DNA of 64,000 bases, taken from NCBI GenBank assembly GCA_030248215.1, contig JASANG010001319.1, positions 1-64,000 of the forward strand, in the 5' to 3' direction. The notes below the pieces were generated by a model. It made no database searches. It was not told where the DNA came from and saw only the letters and a program-made list of their open reading frames with translations. This DNA is from Enoplolaimus lenunculus (lineage: Eukaryota > Nematoda > Enoplea > Enoplida > Thoracostomopsidae). Positions within the stretch are counted from its first letter, which is position 1. Each line of letters begins with the position of its first letter. Both the position numbers and the translations under genes were made by a program. Shown here one piece after another: positions 24,778 through 36,187 of the stretch.

Positions 24778-24934
24778 GGTCCATGTAAAGATCAGGGGCG
24801 GAACAGTATTATAAGCATTTTCCTAATCCTAAGCCTAAGCCTAAGCCAAGCAAAAAAATTAGTCTAAAGCTTTAAGCTTACTCTATTGCAGTCCCACAGA
24901 AAAACGTTCCGCCCCTGATCTTTACATGGGTCAA
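24778..24934. mobile_element. TTAGGC-containing MITE
   Basis: Starts at CCATGTAAAGATCAGGGGCG and ends at CGCCCCTGATCTTTACATGG, with CCTAAGCCTAAGCCTAAGCC inside. It is the inverted partner of 22,465-22,620. Confidence 0.85.
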
Positions 24935-25250
24935 AGTTGCAAATCAGTACACCTATGATGTGTTTGTAAGCCAAATTCTAGATTGGTAAAGAATCACAAA
25001 TTTTTACCCGCGCTTTGAAATTATTTACCCGCGGTTATACACGCGTCAAATATTTTTACCCGGCCTGCCCGAGGGTACGCGCCGGTCGCGTGCGTCTCTG
25101 GTATCTGTGGGTGGATGACACCACATTGCTCAAGATAATCAGTGGCGGATCTAGAAAGCAAAACCGCGCTATATATAAGGGTGAAAAGATCTCGCGAGCG
25201 AAGCCAGCGGTAAGCGAAACACAATATAGTACTAAATCTCAGTTCTAAAT

Positions 25251-25395
25251 TAACCCTTTCTCACATGAATTTTTTCAATTTCATATGAGATGTAATTTCA
25301 AGGTAAGATTCGATCCCCAGTCTCTCCAGTGGGAGGCGTTTACGATGACCAATGAGCTATAGGAGCTTTACGCTCGAGCCCGAGGGGGCACTCAC
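25251..25395 (-). repeat. tRNA-related SINE-like piece
   Basis: Inverted partner of 22,001-22,145. The minus strand shows CTCCTATAGCTCATTGGTCA and GGGGATCGAATCTTACC. The A-box-like stretch has TCATTGG where other copies have TCAGTGG, so this pair shares a private variant. Confidence 0.62.
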
Positions 25396-26123
25396 GTCAT
25401 GTGGAGATTTTGCACTGCGCATATATGTTATAAATGTTAAACACAGCTCACAGTGTGTGTATTGCTCGTACATTATTGTATTTAGTTGTTCATAGTATGC
25501 TCTATGAGTGAAAGGGTTATGGTTTGATCTTTGCTGGGGGAGGGCCTTGTCTGCGCAATATATTCACCAATGAGAACGGCACCAGACGGCGCCGTTAAGC
25601 AATAAAATCTTTAAAAAATACATCGCCCCGTATCCGGTAGCAAGACTTCCTACGGAACAAATTTGATTTCATAAATAAAATAACTTTTCAATCCAACTGA
25701 ATATGTTCCGATTACAAAGTTGACAGAGTGTCACCGTTGGGTATAATATGTCCATGTTCTAATCCCTAAATCCGGCAAAGATTCGTTGGATCCCGTCGAG
25801 AAACAAACCGCGTTGTATAGTTTAGGTGATGAAATTTTTAATTAAATTAATAAATCTACTTGATAATAAAAATGTTTCAAATATTTGAAATTCAAAATAT
25901 TAATCTTGTTGTATTTTGACGTTAGCTTGAAAAAGTCAACTTGGACGACATTATTATACCAAGTAGAAGTAGGATATTGCGTATTTTAACCGAACTTGCA
26001 GTAGGCAGAGCTGAATTAGGTACAAATTCTATCACAAGCTTTTACGTTTCTGTCGTCGTTAAACGGTCATTTTTTTGGTGTTATGGTGCTTTAAGTGGAT
26101 AATTCTATCAGACTCAATTGAAT

Positions 26124-26370
26124 ACTGTAGTGACCCGAATAAGAGAGTGGAACTGATATTTATTTGGCCCATCCAGAAAGTACACCCAAGTTTCGCACTG
26201 AGCCTTTTGGTCCTGGAGATATTCATGCACTACAACTAATGATAATTAACATTTATGGACTTAGGGTTTAGGGACTCTATCCGCATACGGACTGTTTTAT
26301 TAGGGATACGGACTCCTTTTGATTGGGACTCAAAATGGGGATTACTCCCTTTTATTCGGGTCACAAACAG
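26124..26370. mobile_element. MITE of the TGACCCGAATAA family
   Basis: Terminal inverted repeats ACTGTAGTGACCCGAATAA and TTATTCGGGTCACAAACAGT flank about 210 bp. Related copies lie at 36,817-37,269, 39,189-39,638 and, partially, about 41,713-41,859. Confidence 0.75.
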
Positions 26371-26682
26371 TGTATAATTCTTAATGGTTTGCTCAATCTA
26401 TTTTAAAGGCCAATATTTTAAGCTTGTTGATAGGTTACGAGGCCTAATCGAATAAGGGACCCCCAAGAATGCTTTATAGGCAAACTAAGTGATTGGTGAA
26501 CGGTTTACAACTATGAACATAAAAGGATTTTGAGGCATTTCCATAACGGAAACGTAAACAGAAACGGATACGGGGTTTACCGCAAACAGATATGTGTTTA
26601 CACCATGCCAAACATATATTTTACAACGGTGATCGGACAGAAGACCGCCGGACAAGTAACCGCCGGACAGATGGACACCAAA

Positions 26683-27533
26683 CAAAAGACCGTCTGGACA
26701 AAACACTATCTGGACAAAAGACCTTCTGGACAAAACACTATCTGGACAAAAGACCGTCTGGACAAAACACTATCTGGACAAAAGACCGTCTGGACAAAAC
26801 ACTATCTGGACAAAAGACCGTCTGGACAAAACACTATCTGGACAAAAGACCGTCTGGACAAAACACTATCTGGACAAAAGACCGTCTGGACAAAACACTA
26901 TCTGGACAAAAGACCGTCTGGACAAAACACTATCTGGACAAAAGACCGGCTGGACAAAACACTATCTGGACAAAAGACCGTCTGGACAAAACACTATCTG
27001 GACAAAAGACCGTCTGGACAAAACACTATCTGGACAAAAGACCGTCTGGACAAAACACTATCTGGACAAAAGACCGTCTGGACAAAACACTATCTGGACA
27101 AAAGACCGTCTGGACAAAACACTATCTGGACAAAAGACCGTCTGGACAAAACACTATCTGGACAAAAGACCGTCTGGACAAAACACTATCTGGACAAAAG
27201 ACCGTCTGGACAAAACACTATCTGGACAAAAGACCGGCTGGACAAAACACTATCTGGACAAAAGACCGTCTGGACAAAACACTATCTGGACAAAAGACCG
27301 GCTGGACAAAACACTATCTGGACAAAAGACCGTCTGGACAAAACACTATCTGGACAAAAGACCGTCTGGACAAAACACTATCTGGACAAAAGACCGGCTG
27401 GACAAAACACTATCTGGACAAAAGACCGTCTGGACAAAACACTATCTGGACAAAAGACCGGCTGGACAAAACACTATCTGGACAAAAGACCGTCTGGACA
27501 AAACACTATCTGGACAAAAGACCGTCTGGACAA
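26683..27533 (+). repeat. 16/32-bp tandem array, forward orientation, near-perfect
   Basis: About 26 units of 32 bp, each TCTGGACAAAACACTA plus TCTGGACAAAAGACCG. Almost the only variation is GACCGGC for GACCGTC in some units (about 26,946, 27,236, 27,300, 27,396 and 27,460), spaced at multiples of 32 bp. Because 32 is not divisible by 3 and the unit lacks stops on this strand, two frames stay open for over 1 kb. These are not genes. Confidence 0.97.
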
Positions 27534-27582
27534 GAGCCCGTCCCGGGAACGCGTTATAACGCCTATTATCAAGATGCTGTTG

Positions 27583-27796
27583 CACTGCAATAAATGGTGA
27601 GTCAAATTAACTCCCTCCGAAATAGGCTCTACGGGACTACGCAAATTGAGTCAAAATTGACTCCGTCAGAGTCAAATTCTGCTCACTGAGTTGCACGTTT
27701 GACTCTGACGGAGTGGAATTTGACATGACTCAGTTTGTGTAGTCCCGTAGAGCCCATTTCGGAGGGAGTCAATTTGACTCACCATGTTTTGTAGTG
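27583..27796. mobile_element. Foldback MITE, GTGAGTCAAATTGACTC family
   Basis: Starts CACTGCAATAAATGGTGAGT and ends CACCATGTTTTGTAGTG. Confidence 0.87.
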
Positions 27797-27948
27797 TGCG
27801 CCAGTTGTCTTGTGAAATCAGCAACAAGCAACTGAAACTTGGGCGGTTTGGTGTGTTTTAAGCATAAAAGCATGCGGTCTTGTTCAAACATCTATACTTT
27901 GTGCCACCCACGATGCGGATCAAGACTTTATTATCCTTATAAAAACGA

Positions 27949-28171
27949 CACTGCAAAAAACGGTGAGTCAAACTGACTCTCTCCGAAAGAGGCGTTTCCA
28001 CACTATACAAACGGAGTCAAATTCGACACTCCGCCAGAGTCAAATTCGACTCACCCGAGTTGCTCAGTGAGTCGAATGTGACTCTGACGGAGTCGAATTT
28101 GACTCAGTTTGTGTAGTCCCGAAAAGCCTATTTCGGAGAGAGTCAATTTGACTAACCATTTTTTTGCAGTG
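27949..28171. mobile_element. Foldback MITE, GTGAGTCAAATTGACTC family
   Basis: Starts CACTGCAAAAAACGGTGAGT and ends TTGACTAACCATTTTTTTGC then AGTG. It holds several GAGTCAAATTCGACTC-type pairs. Confidence 0.87.
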
Positions 28172-29065
28172 TACGATATGTTTACCTTTGCCGAATTTAA
28201 TCAGCGTATTGCGACCGATCTCAGTCGTAGTGGGCTCTTGAATCTAAATCTAATGTTACTAAGAGTCTTAAGAAGCAACGTTTAAGATTGAAATTTAAAA
28301 CTTTTACTAAATTTAATTCAACTAATAAATCGCTAGAAGGTTTTTCACTCAACGACAATCCAAATTACGCGTAGAAACGGTTGCAAATGGTGAAATTTGA
28401 CACTTTATTCGCGGCCGGAGTTGAAAATTATTTATTCAATACGAAAGCCAAAATGGCTTTTTAGGCATAGGCATACAGGGTAGTGTGCCGGCGGGCAGAT
28501 GCAGCCGGTCGCCGACCTGAAACGTAGGCGCCACCAGGAGAACAAAGCCCCAGAAATTTTGCAAACTAATTTAGTGCTTAAATTGCGTTTGGCTTCTAGC
28601 TCGCTTTGGTCACTAACTTTTTAGCAATACTATTAATTAATATCGCCCCTGTCCAGAAATTTCACGTTCCGTTGCTGAATGTGACTGGTTTCGTGTGAGC
28701 CTAATCTGTATTCTGCGGTTTATGTCAAAAACTCAGAAATGTTGTGGAAGTTTGTGAATGATGCTATCACAGCGGTAAAGGAAGTTTTGCAACTTTAGGA
28801 GCCGTTTTCTCAAATGTGTATAACAGCTATCGTTTGGGGTTTACTCTCAGTTCGCCAACAGTTTTCGGGCAGTTAACACGAGGGATGACGGTATACTTGA
28901 CGCGTGGCGCCACGGGTCAGGTTAAAATATAACTTTAACCCCTTCTCACATTGAGTTGCCTGTAGGCAACTCAGCGCAGTGTATATACGTTAAATAGTGT
29001 ATATCGCACTATGTTTAACAATTGCAACACGTATACATTGTACTAAATAACCACAACACGTGAGA

Positions 29066-29240
29066 GCCCCCTCGGGCTCGAGCGTCAAGCTCCTATAGCT
29101 GAGTGGTGATGGTATACGCCTCCCACTCCAGTCACAGTGGTGATGGTATACGCCTCCCACTGCAGTCACTGGAGTTCGAATCCTAGCATAAAAGTAAGTC
29201 TCAGGGGAAATAGAAAATATTCATGTGAGAAAGGGTTAAT
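29066..29240 (+). repeat. tRNA-related SINE-like piece
   Basis: Reads CTCGGGCTCGAGCGTCAAGC, TCCTATAGCTGAGTGGTGAT, two GTATACGCCTCCCACT blocks, GGAGTTCGAATCCTAGC and CATGTGAGAAAGGGTTAA. The A-box-like and B-box-like stretches are about 70 bp apart because of the duplicated block. Confidence 0.62.
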
Positions 29241-29339
29241 AGAACAAGCGATTCCGCGATGGTCATATAAAATTGAGGTTTGGTAATGACGCATAGAGCC
29301 ACGCGGCATATAAGTACAGCGTATTCCTAAGGGTGTTGT

Positions 29340-29542
29340 GGCCAATGTAAACAACAGGGGCGGAACAATATTATAAGCATATTCTTAAGCCTAAACCTAA
29401 GCTTAAGCGTAAGAATGAGAATATTCCTAAGCGTAAGCCTAAGCCTAAGCCTAAGACTAGTAAAAACAACAGTCTAAAGCTTAAACTTTATTGTATTCTA
29501 ATCCCACAGAAAAACGTTTCGCCCCTGATCTTTACATGGGCC
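29340..29542. mobile_element. TTAGGC-containing MITE
   Basis: Left end GGCCAATGTAAACAACAGGG and right end CCCCTGATCTTTACATGGGC. The interior has CCTAAGCCTAAGCCTAAG and AACAGTCTAAAGCTTAAACT. The two ends are about 80% inverted repeats. Confidence 0.82.
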
Positions 29543-30111
29543 GGGTGGTGCTATACTTTTTAATGCAACTTCCGCGATATCATGCGAACACCAGGTGACA
29601 TTTGAAGTGGTAGTGTGAGAAGGCTGAAGCCAAAATATCAGGGTGCTGCATACTAACGACAAAAAAACCTGCATGGCTAACACATTTCCAAAAAGTCGAA
29701 ATTTTTTATTGGGCACATATCGTTGGCACCCTCAGGTTACGAGGTTGTTGCTTTCAAAAGGGGATTCAAGGACGTCAAAAAACTGGATTTGCAAATTCAA
29801 AAATTCAAATTTGGCTGCGGGATGACCAGAGAAGATCATAAGAAGCTCAATATATGTGCCGATTTTCAAAATATGACCATTTTTGGACAAACGCCGGCCA
29901 TGAGCGTGGAGAACGGTAAAGGCCTGAAATGGCTTCGGCTTATGTTTACGCCGACAAAAGTAACTTTGGCCAAATTTGCGTACTGCCATATAAGACTCAC
30001 CGGATTACATTCTGATTTAGCATAAACATGAGTTTGATTATTCACATTAACACCGCATTTCATAGGTTATAAATTATTCAGTGTGGTCAAAAAACATATA
30101 CGCAAAAGTAA

Positions 30112-30670
30112 TGCGTCATCCATTTTATCGTGTGCCCGCCGTGTGGAAAATTGACGCAACCATTTCCAAGTACGGTTTTGAAAAACGCGTCAGGAAGGAA
30201 ATTTAATTTGAAAAAATTGGTCTAGTGGGAAATTGAGACAATTTACAAACCGTACTAGTAAATTGAAATGATATTTTGAGTGTCGATTTCCCAATAGGGA
30301 ATTTAAATAGGACAGCAGTAGGAAATTGAGACATTTTTAAAACTTAAATAGGAAATTGATAAGCTAAATTTGCTGTCGAAAAGGAAATTGAAAAGTCACC
30401 AAAACTGCAGTGGGAAATGGGCACCCAAATTTCAGTTTCAATTTCCCTCACGGTAGTTGAAAATCAGCAGGGCAGTGGGAAATTGAAAAAATCATAAAAG
30501 CGGAAACACTGCGGTAGGTACATGACCTTTGACCTCCAATTTCAACGGTTGTGGGAAATTGAAACAGTTTTGAAATTCAATTTCCTTTTTGAAGCGTTTT
30601 TCAAAACCGTACTTGGAAATGGTTGCGTCAATTTTCCACACGGCGGGCACACGATAAAATGGATGACGCA
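30112..30670. mobile_element. PIF/Harbinger-like MITE, right arm only
   Basis: A 559-bp element with 77-bp terminal inverted repeats that appear identical (outermost TGCGTCATCCATTTTATCG) and TAA on both sides (30,109-30,111 and 30,671-30,673). The left arm (about 17,300-17,315) and copy A (about 4,660-4,675) have the uninterrupted AAAAGTAAACACAAGCG. A 3-bp TAA duplication is typical of PIF/Harbinger. The interior repeats GGGAAATTGA-like motifs and has no coding potential. Confidence 0.88.
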
Positions 30671-31023
30671 TAAACACAAGCGATTTGTTGGAAATATTAT
30701 CCCAACAATCTGATTACAGGACGAAACCGTAGCCAGATATGGATGGAGCACACGGCCTCATTCCTGCTGGACCAATATTGGCACCGTTAGAAAATTTTCA
30801 ACCTTGCTTGTAAATTCATCGAAAATTAAGTTTACGTAAATATATGCTATGAAACTTATTCTTTAGTGTGTGTTGAGTAGCAATAATTGCTAGAATAGCG
30901 AGACGTCATCAAACTATCGACCTGCTACATTTGCTGAAGGTAAGATTCCGCTCTGTAACAACGCACAAATTGTGCAAAATTTTGACACTTATGATTCCAT
31001 TGCTAAAAATTATGACAACACTA

Positions 31024-31232
31024 CACTGCAAAAAATGGTGAGTCAAATTGACTCCCTCCGAAATAGGCTCTACGGGACTACACAAATTGAGTCAAATCAG
31101 ACTCCACCAGAGTCAAATTCAACTCACTTAGTGGCACGTTTGACTCTGGAGGAGTCGAATTTGACTCATTTTGTGTAGTCCCGTAGAGCCTATTTCGGAG
31201 GGAGTCAATTTGACTCACAATTTTTTGCAGTG
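31024..31232. mobile_element. Foldback MITE, GTGAGTCAAATTGACTC family
   Basis: A 209-bp copy with TA on both flanks, starting CACTGCAAAAAATGGTGAGT and ending TTTTTTGCAGTG. Inverted partner of 16,744-16,952. Confidence 0.88.
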
Positions 31233-32105
31233 TAACTGGTGATAGTTGCTATACACATTTGAGAATATGAGCTGTAAATGTGATCGGTATTCAACTCATG
31301 AATAAATACAATAGTTTCACCTTAGGGTCACATATCGCAAGATTTAATGGGTACAAATGGGTTATTTACGCCTTACTTAAGTATATGAATGGACAGGTGA
31401 TCAGAAATTGGAACACTGGTTGACGTCATTAAAGTATACGTAGTAAGACGTACGCAATATGAATCAGGTGTTTAATGCAGCCTCAGGCCTGTAGCCAGCT
31501 CATCTGGCAAGAGGGGTTCGAAAAAATTTTCAGGGTGGGATTTGATGGTTTTCAACGACTTACAAGGAAGGTTGAACATCTTCTAAGGGGGCCCAAAATT
31601 TTTCCAGGGAGGGCTGAGCCCCTCTGGCCCCCTCTCGGCTGCGGGCCCGGGCAGCCTTTGCAATTTTATTCCAGGAGCGTTAAATAATTTTTCAACTGAA
31701 TGCTCAAGAACCCCGTATCAAAATATTCATAGAACGTGTTTCCCTTTTCCAAAATCATTGCTAGTTTCATGATACGTAGCTATTTTAGCGTATTGGCAAA
31801 CTTATCGACAGAGGGGGCACACGAAAAAATTTTTTTGGGTTTCAATAGAAGCGTGTGATACGCTTGTAAATACTACGAGATCCTCGTATCAGAAAGGCAT
31901 GGTCAAGTGTTGTCGGTTCCGACCGGTACAACGTTATTCTTTGGATTCTCTTAAATTTAATAATTCTAAATGTTGTAAAAGAGTCTTATTCTTGCCTCTG
32001 TGAACATTTCGTCTACGGTTTTTTTCTTTATATCTCATCTCCTTGTACGCCTCCTGTTTTAAGAGAGTATACATTCTTCTTGCCAGGTTTTTGCGAACGA
32101 CCGTT

Positions 32106-32358
32106 CACAAGAAGAAATGGTGAGTCAAATTGACTCTTTCCGAAATAGGCTTTAGGGAACTACACAAACTGAGTCAAAATCGACTCCGCCATAGTCAATA
32201 CACAAACTGAGTCAAATTCGACACCGCGAGAGTCAAGCGTGTGAGTGTGACTCAGTGTGTTGAATTTGACTCTGGCGGAGTCGAATTTGACTCAGTTTGT
32301 GTAGTCTCGTAGAGCCTATTTCGGAGAGAGACAATTTGACTCACCATTTTTTGCTGTG
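32106..32358. mobile_element. Foldback MITE (long form)
   Basis: Starts ACAAGAAGAAATGGTGAGTC and ends TTGACTCACCATTTTTTGCT. Inverted partner of 15,608-15,861. Confidence 0.82.
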
Positions 32359-32895
32359 TAGCGATCAAGAAATTTTTTTATACTTTTACCATCCAGCAAT
32401 GATTTACTTAAAGAAGCTTATGAAATGTGTTACCCGTTCAACAAAACGCCAGTCGATATATTCTAAATTAGCGTATGCCCAACGTTTTTCCCATTGTCAT
32501 GCAAGGGTGTTTATGATTATATTAGTTTGTAGACTAAAAAAATTTCGCTTCAATAAGCATCGAAAACAAACCATAATTATAAATATATTTAAAAAATATT
32601 TTCGTTTACATTTCAACAAGCGCGAAACTTTGACGTTTTCTGGTTTTTATTTTCAAAGGATGCTCAAATGCCGTGAACAGATGACAGGTTTGCATAAAAC
32701 GTTTCAAATAACTTGAACCAAACCTACCTGCCACATTGGATGCTGGTCTCCCACGCAGTTTATTTAAAATTTAACCCTACCACTCATAGAGTATACTACT
32801 GAGCAACTAAATACAATAACGTACGAGCGATACACACACTGTGAGCAGTGTTTAACATTTATAACATATGCGCAGTGCAAAATGTCCACATGACG

Positions 32896-33037
32896 TGAGT
32901 GCCTACTCGGGCTCGAGCGTCAAGCTCCTATAGCTCAGTGGACATCGTAACCGCCTTCTCGTGAGACTGGGGATCGAATCTTACCTTGAAATTACATCTC
33001 ATATGAAATTGAAATTATTTATGTGAGAAAGGGTTAA
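32896..33037 (+). repeat. tRNA-related SINE-like piece
   Basis: Reads GGGCTCGAGCGTCAAGCTCC, TATAGCTCAGTGGACATC and GACTGGGGATCGAATCTTAC, ending ATGTGAGAAAGGGTTAA. Confidence 0.6.
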
Positions 33038-33584
33038 GGGCGTGGATAATTTAATATTAACCCTTTCTCGCATGAATTTCTAAAGTTAAGCAGTACCATA
33101 TAGAGCGTTTCACAAAGATTTCGTTACGGATGCAGTGGGACTCAAACCACAACGTTGTACAATTTCAACTTAAATTTCAACTCGAGTTCGTCGTTCAGTT
33201 CGGAACCGTGGCGTTGCCAGAAACCGTTGGGTTTCAACGGATTATTTGATCAAGAACAGTGGAGCTCATACGTCTTGTGGAGATTTTGTACCACGTATAC
33301 GCGTTATACCTCGTTTTGTTCGGAACCTATTGAATATACACAAGCTTTCATTGAAATGCTTCTTACTGTGGGCGTAGTCAAAGGGGGGGAAGCGCAGTAC
33401 CCCTAGGCGATTTTTAACAAATATATTTCTGTAACGAAAACCTTTCAGAGGTTACTGTCGGATCCAAAGGAGCATATCCAGACTTTAGGCTCTCCATTAG
33501 CAATCACGGCCCATGATACTTTAAGGGGCGTCCAGGTTTCTGGTGGGTCCACAAAAGAGTAGGTTTAGATTCGAGGTTACATTT

Positions 33585-33830
33585 TTTTGCTTTGAGGCTT
33601 AGGCTTAGGAACACGTTTTTGCAACGCTTAGGCTTAGGCTTAGGAACACATTTTTGCAACGCTGAGGCTTCGGCTTAGGAACACATTTTTGCAACGCTGA
33701 GGCTTCGGCTTAGGAACACATTTTTGCAACGCTGAGGCTTCGGCTTAGGAACACATTTTTGCAACGCTGAGGCTTCGGCTTAGGAACACACTTTTGCAAT
33801 GCTTACGCTTAAACTTAGGCTTAGGCAAAC
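33585..33830. repeat. TTAGGC-derived minisatellite block
   Basis: About six units of roughly 36 bp: GGCTTAGGAACACATTTTTG followed by CAACGCTGAGGCTTC. The unit mixes perfect TTAGGC with TTCGGC variants. Confidence 0.85.
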
Positions 33831-35324
33831 GCGTAATCTACTGTTACACCCCTAAAAGTAATGTTGGCCGGAAAAACAACAAATTTGTTATATTAAGGTT
33901 TAGTACTAAAATAACACTTGACTTGTCGTTCTGTTCGTTCACGAGTTTTTACCTCTATTGTATCTCACGTGGTCCATCCGCTCAAAAATTTCTGGATCCA
34001 CCATTGGCTGTCCACAATTGGCAGATATTGACTTAAAATCGAAGTCATATCCTACTAAAGCCACTGACGTTGCTGTCGGCGCCCATACGTTGTTGAGGCC
34101 CGAATACAAATTTCCTTACGTTTATTTTTCCTTCAAAATACGCCCTCAAGGCATCGATTCGTCTGTATGATAGTAAATGATTTCTTTGAAAGTCTACGAA
34201 TTTTGCTATTTTCCGTATTAAAAATAAAGATTTTGTAAATCAACTCGCTGCTATTTAGCCAGTTTTGCTTTATTTGTGAAATGTACAACTGAAATATGAC
34301 AGTAGTTTATATACGCCGTGACCAGCGGCTGGTCTCGTGTCAGAGTCGCTGGGACATATCGGTCGATGAGACATCCGCCCATGCTACTTTGAAGAGCGAG
34401 CCATTGTCTCACGAGACCGCAATAGAGTAAGCTTAAGTTTTAGACTTTTTTGCTTAGGCTTTAGGCTTAATACTTATAGTTTTTAATCGTTACGTTGAAG
34501 CTTAGGTTTACGAATATGCTTATATTACTGTTACGCACCTTTACACACCTCAAACATTGGTCCGACTGTAACTGTAAATTTTTACTAATAGGTTTAGGAG
34601 TAGGCTTACATCTCTCTTCACATTTTATATGGAAAGCTATATGTAGCTAAGTTTAAAATAACTTAAGTTTCCATTCGGGGGGGGCTGTCTCCCCCCTGAG
34701 CACTCAAAAAGGATTCTAAGTACGACCCCCTTTCTAAGCCTCGTGCACTAAGCAGTATTTGTTGTTATACTAAAAACTAAAAAACTCAAAGTACGTTCTT
34801 TTTATATTAACAACGAAAAATGAACCAAAAAGTTTCCTACACCCCCACTTAAGTTTTGTGGGTGAACGGAAGTAGAAAGACGCCAATGTGTACTGCCACC
34901 CCCCCACTCGCTTTGTTCAAACGCTTCCGGTGCGGCGACTCACAATTTTTGCCATGGTTTCAAGAGTGTTTACGGTCGGTAGACCTTTGAACCAAAATAT
35001 ATCAGTAGTATCCGTGTCTTTGATTGAATATTTCTTATCAGAACGGTAACTGGAATTTTATTTTCACTATGGTTTTACTACAATTAAACCGGTACAACAA
35101 CTGTTATGAGTTGAAAAGTGAAAATAAGTAAACGAAATTAACCCATAATTTTAAAAATACTAAAAACTGTTTAATTCCTAATTCCTAAATTATTTATTAA
35201 TTTATATAATTTTAAATCTTTAAATATATTTTGATTTTGATTTACCAATATATTTTTATACCACTTTATCAATTTCACAAAGTATATGTATCCGGTATGC
35301 CATATTCCGTTTTTTCTTTAAGCG

Positions 35325-35883
35325 GCTCATGGAAAGATCAGGGGCGGAACGATTTTCTGTGCGACTAGAAAAGAGTAAGTTTAAAGCTTTAGACCAGGGT
35401 GCAACCGGAATTATAAAATGCCGGAACCGGATCCGGAATGTGAAAAAATACTGGAACCGGAGCTGGAACCGGAAAATAAATAATATTTGTTACCGAAAAT
35501 TTCATTTTAAGCGCTATTTTATCGCTTTAATGCGGTAAACACACCATTTAGAATGCCAAAATCCTGAAACAAATGCAGTAGGTGGAAACATATGATGAAT
35601 TATGACGTATGGCACATATTGAAAATTTTGGCAATACACGCTCGCACAATTTTAAATAAATAAGTTAGAATAATATGCCAAATTTTCTTAAATTTTCGAA
35701 TGAGAAAACATTTTCAATACCGAAAATACTGGAAAATTCCAGTGAAATAATACCGGATTTTTTACCGGAACCGGAATTCCGGTTACACCCTGCTTTAGAC
35801 TAATTTTTTGCTTGGCTTAGGCTTAGGCTTACGCTTAGAAATATTCCTGTAATACTGTTCCGCCCCTGTTATTTACATTGGCC
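35325..35883. mobile_element. TTAGGC-containing MITE split by a hAT MITE
   Basis: Left part 35,325-35,394 starts CATGGAAAGATCAGGGGCGG. Right part 35,801-35,883 has TTAGGCTTAGGCTTACGC and ends CCGCCCCTGTTATTTACATT. Between them is a complete hAT MITE flanked by duplicated CTTTAGAC. Excising it and one CTTTAGAC restores the usual layout of this family. Confidence 0.9.
35395..35792. mobile_element. hAT-type MITE with perfect 8-bp target duplication
   Basis: 398 bp. Left end CAGGGTGCAACCGGAATT, right end AATTCCGGTTACACCCTG. CTTTAGAC is duplicated at 35,387-35,394 and 35,793-35,800. An 8-bp duplication with CAGGG ends is typical of hAT. The interior is AT-rich with CCGGAACCGG motifs and no transposase. 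Confidence 0.93.
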
Positions 35884-36187
35884 CTTAAAGTCAACAACCC
35901 CCTGAAATGGCAAAAGTATATATTGCCCATATCCTCTTTGTATATTCTTTACTATTTCTTACAATCTTCTATAAAATACGAGTTATTTTTGTGTCAGCAA
36001 CAATTTTCTTATTAAAATTTAAAGCCGAAAGTTGCGAAAACTCGGTTTGATGTCGTTGAAAAATTCAAAATATTTTGACGTATTTGTCGTTCACTTGAAA
36101 ACTTAGACAGCGGTTATTTTTCTACTTTAATAACCATTTTATGTCACTAAAGTAGTTGGCGTTTTGAGGTTAGGAACTTAGTTTTGT

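Larger units (their letters stand above)
24007..35215 (+). repeat. Giant palindrome, right arm (~11.2 kb)
   Basis: The inverted partner of 12,714-23,360. Order from the centre outward: unique stretch, TTAGGC MITE, SINE-like piece, TGACCCGAATAA MITE, 16/32-bp array, two foldback MITEs, SINE-like piece, TTAGGC MITE, Harbinger-like insertion (right arm only), two foldback MITEs, SINE-like piece, TTAGGC minisatellite and an AT-rich end. After 35,215 the sequence no longer matches the other copies. Confidence 0.93.

Noticed and set aside
22160-25248. Paired identical 65-83-codon ORFs in both palindrome arms (for example 23,080-23,322 and 24,045-24,287)
   Set aside because: The identity follows from the inverted duplication. 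The frames lack domain-like composition and are not kept in other copies.
26683-27533. CRISPR-like direct repeats
   Set aside because: There are no unique spacers: both 16-bp halves repeat throughout. The context is eukaryotic.
26530-27600. Open frames of 356 and 333 codons with a WTKHYLDKRP-like repeat
   Set aside because: Both overlap the 16/32-bp DNA array in different frames. A 32-bp unit cycles through three frames and has no stop on this strand, so long ORFs are automatic. The mirrored and older copies are broken by indels and the repeat is conserved as DNA, not as protein.
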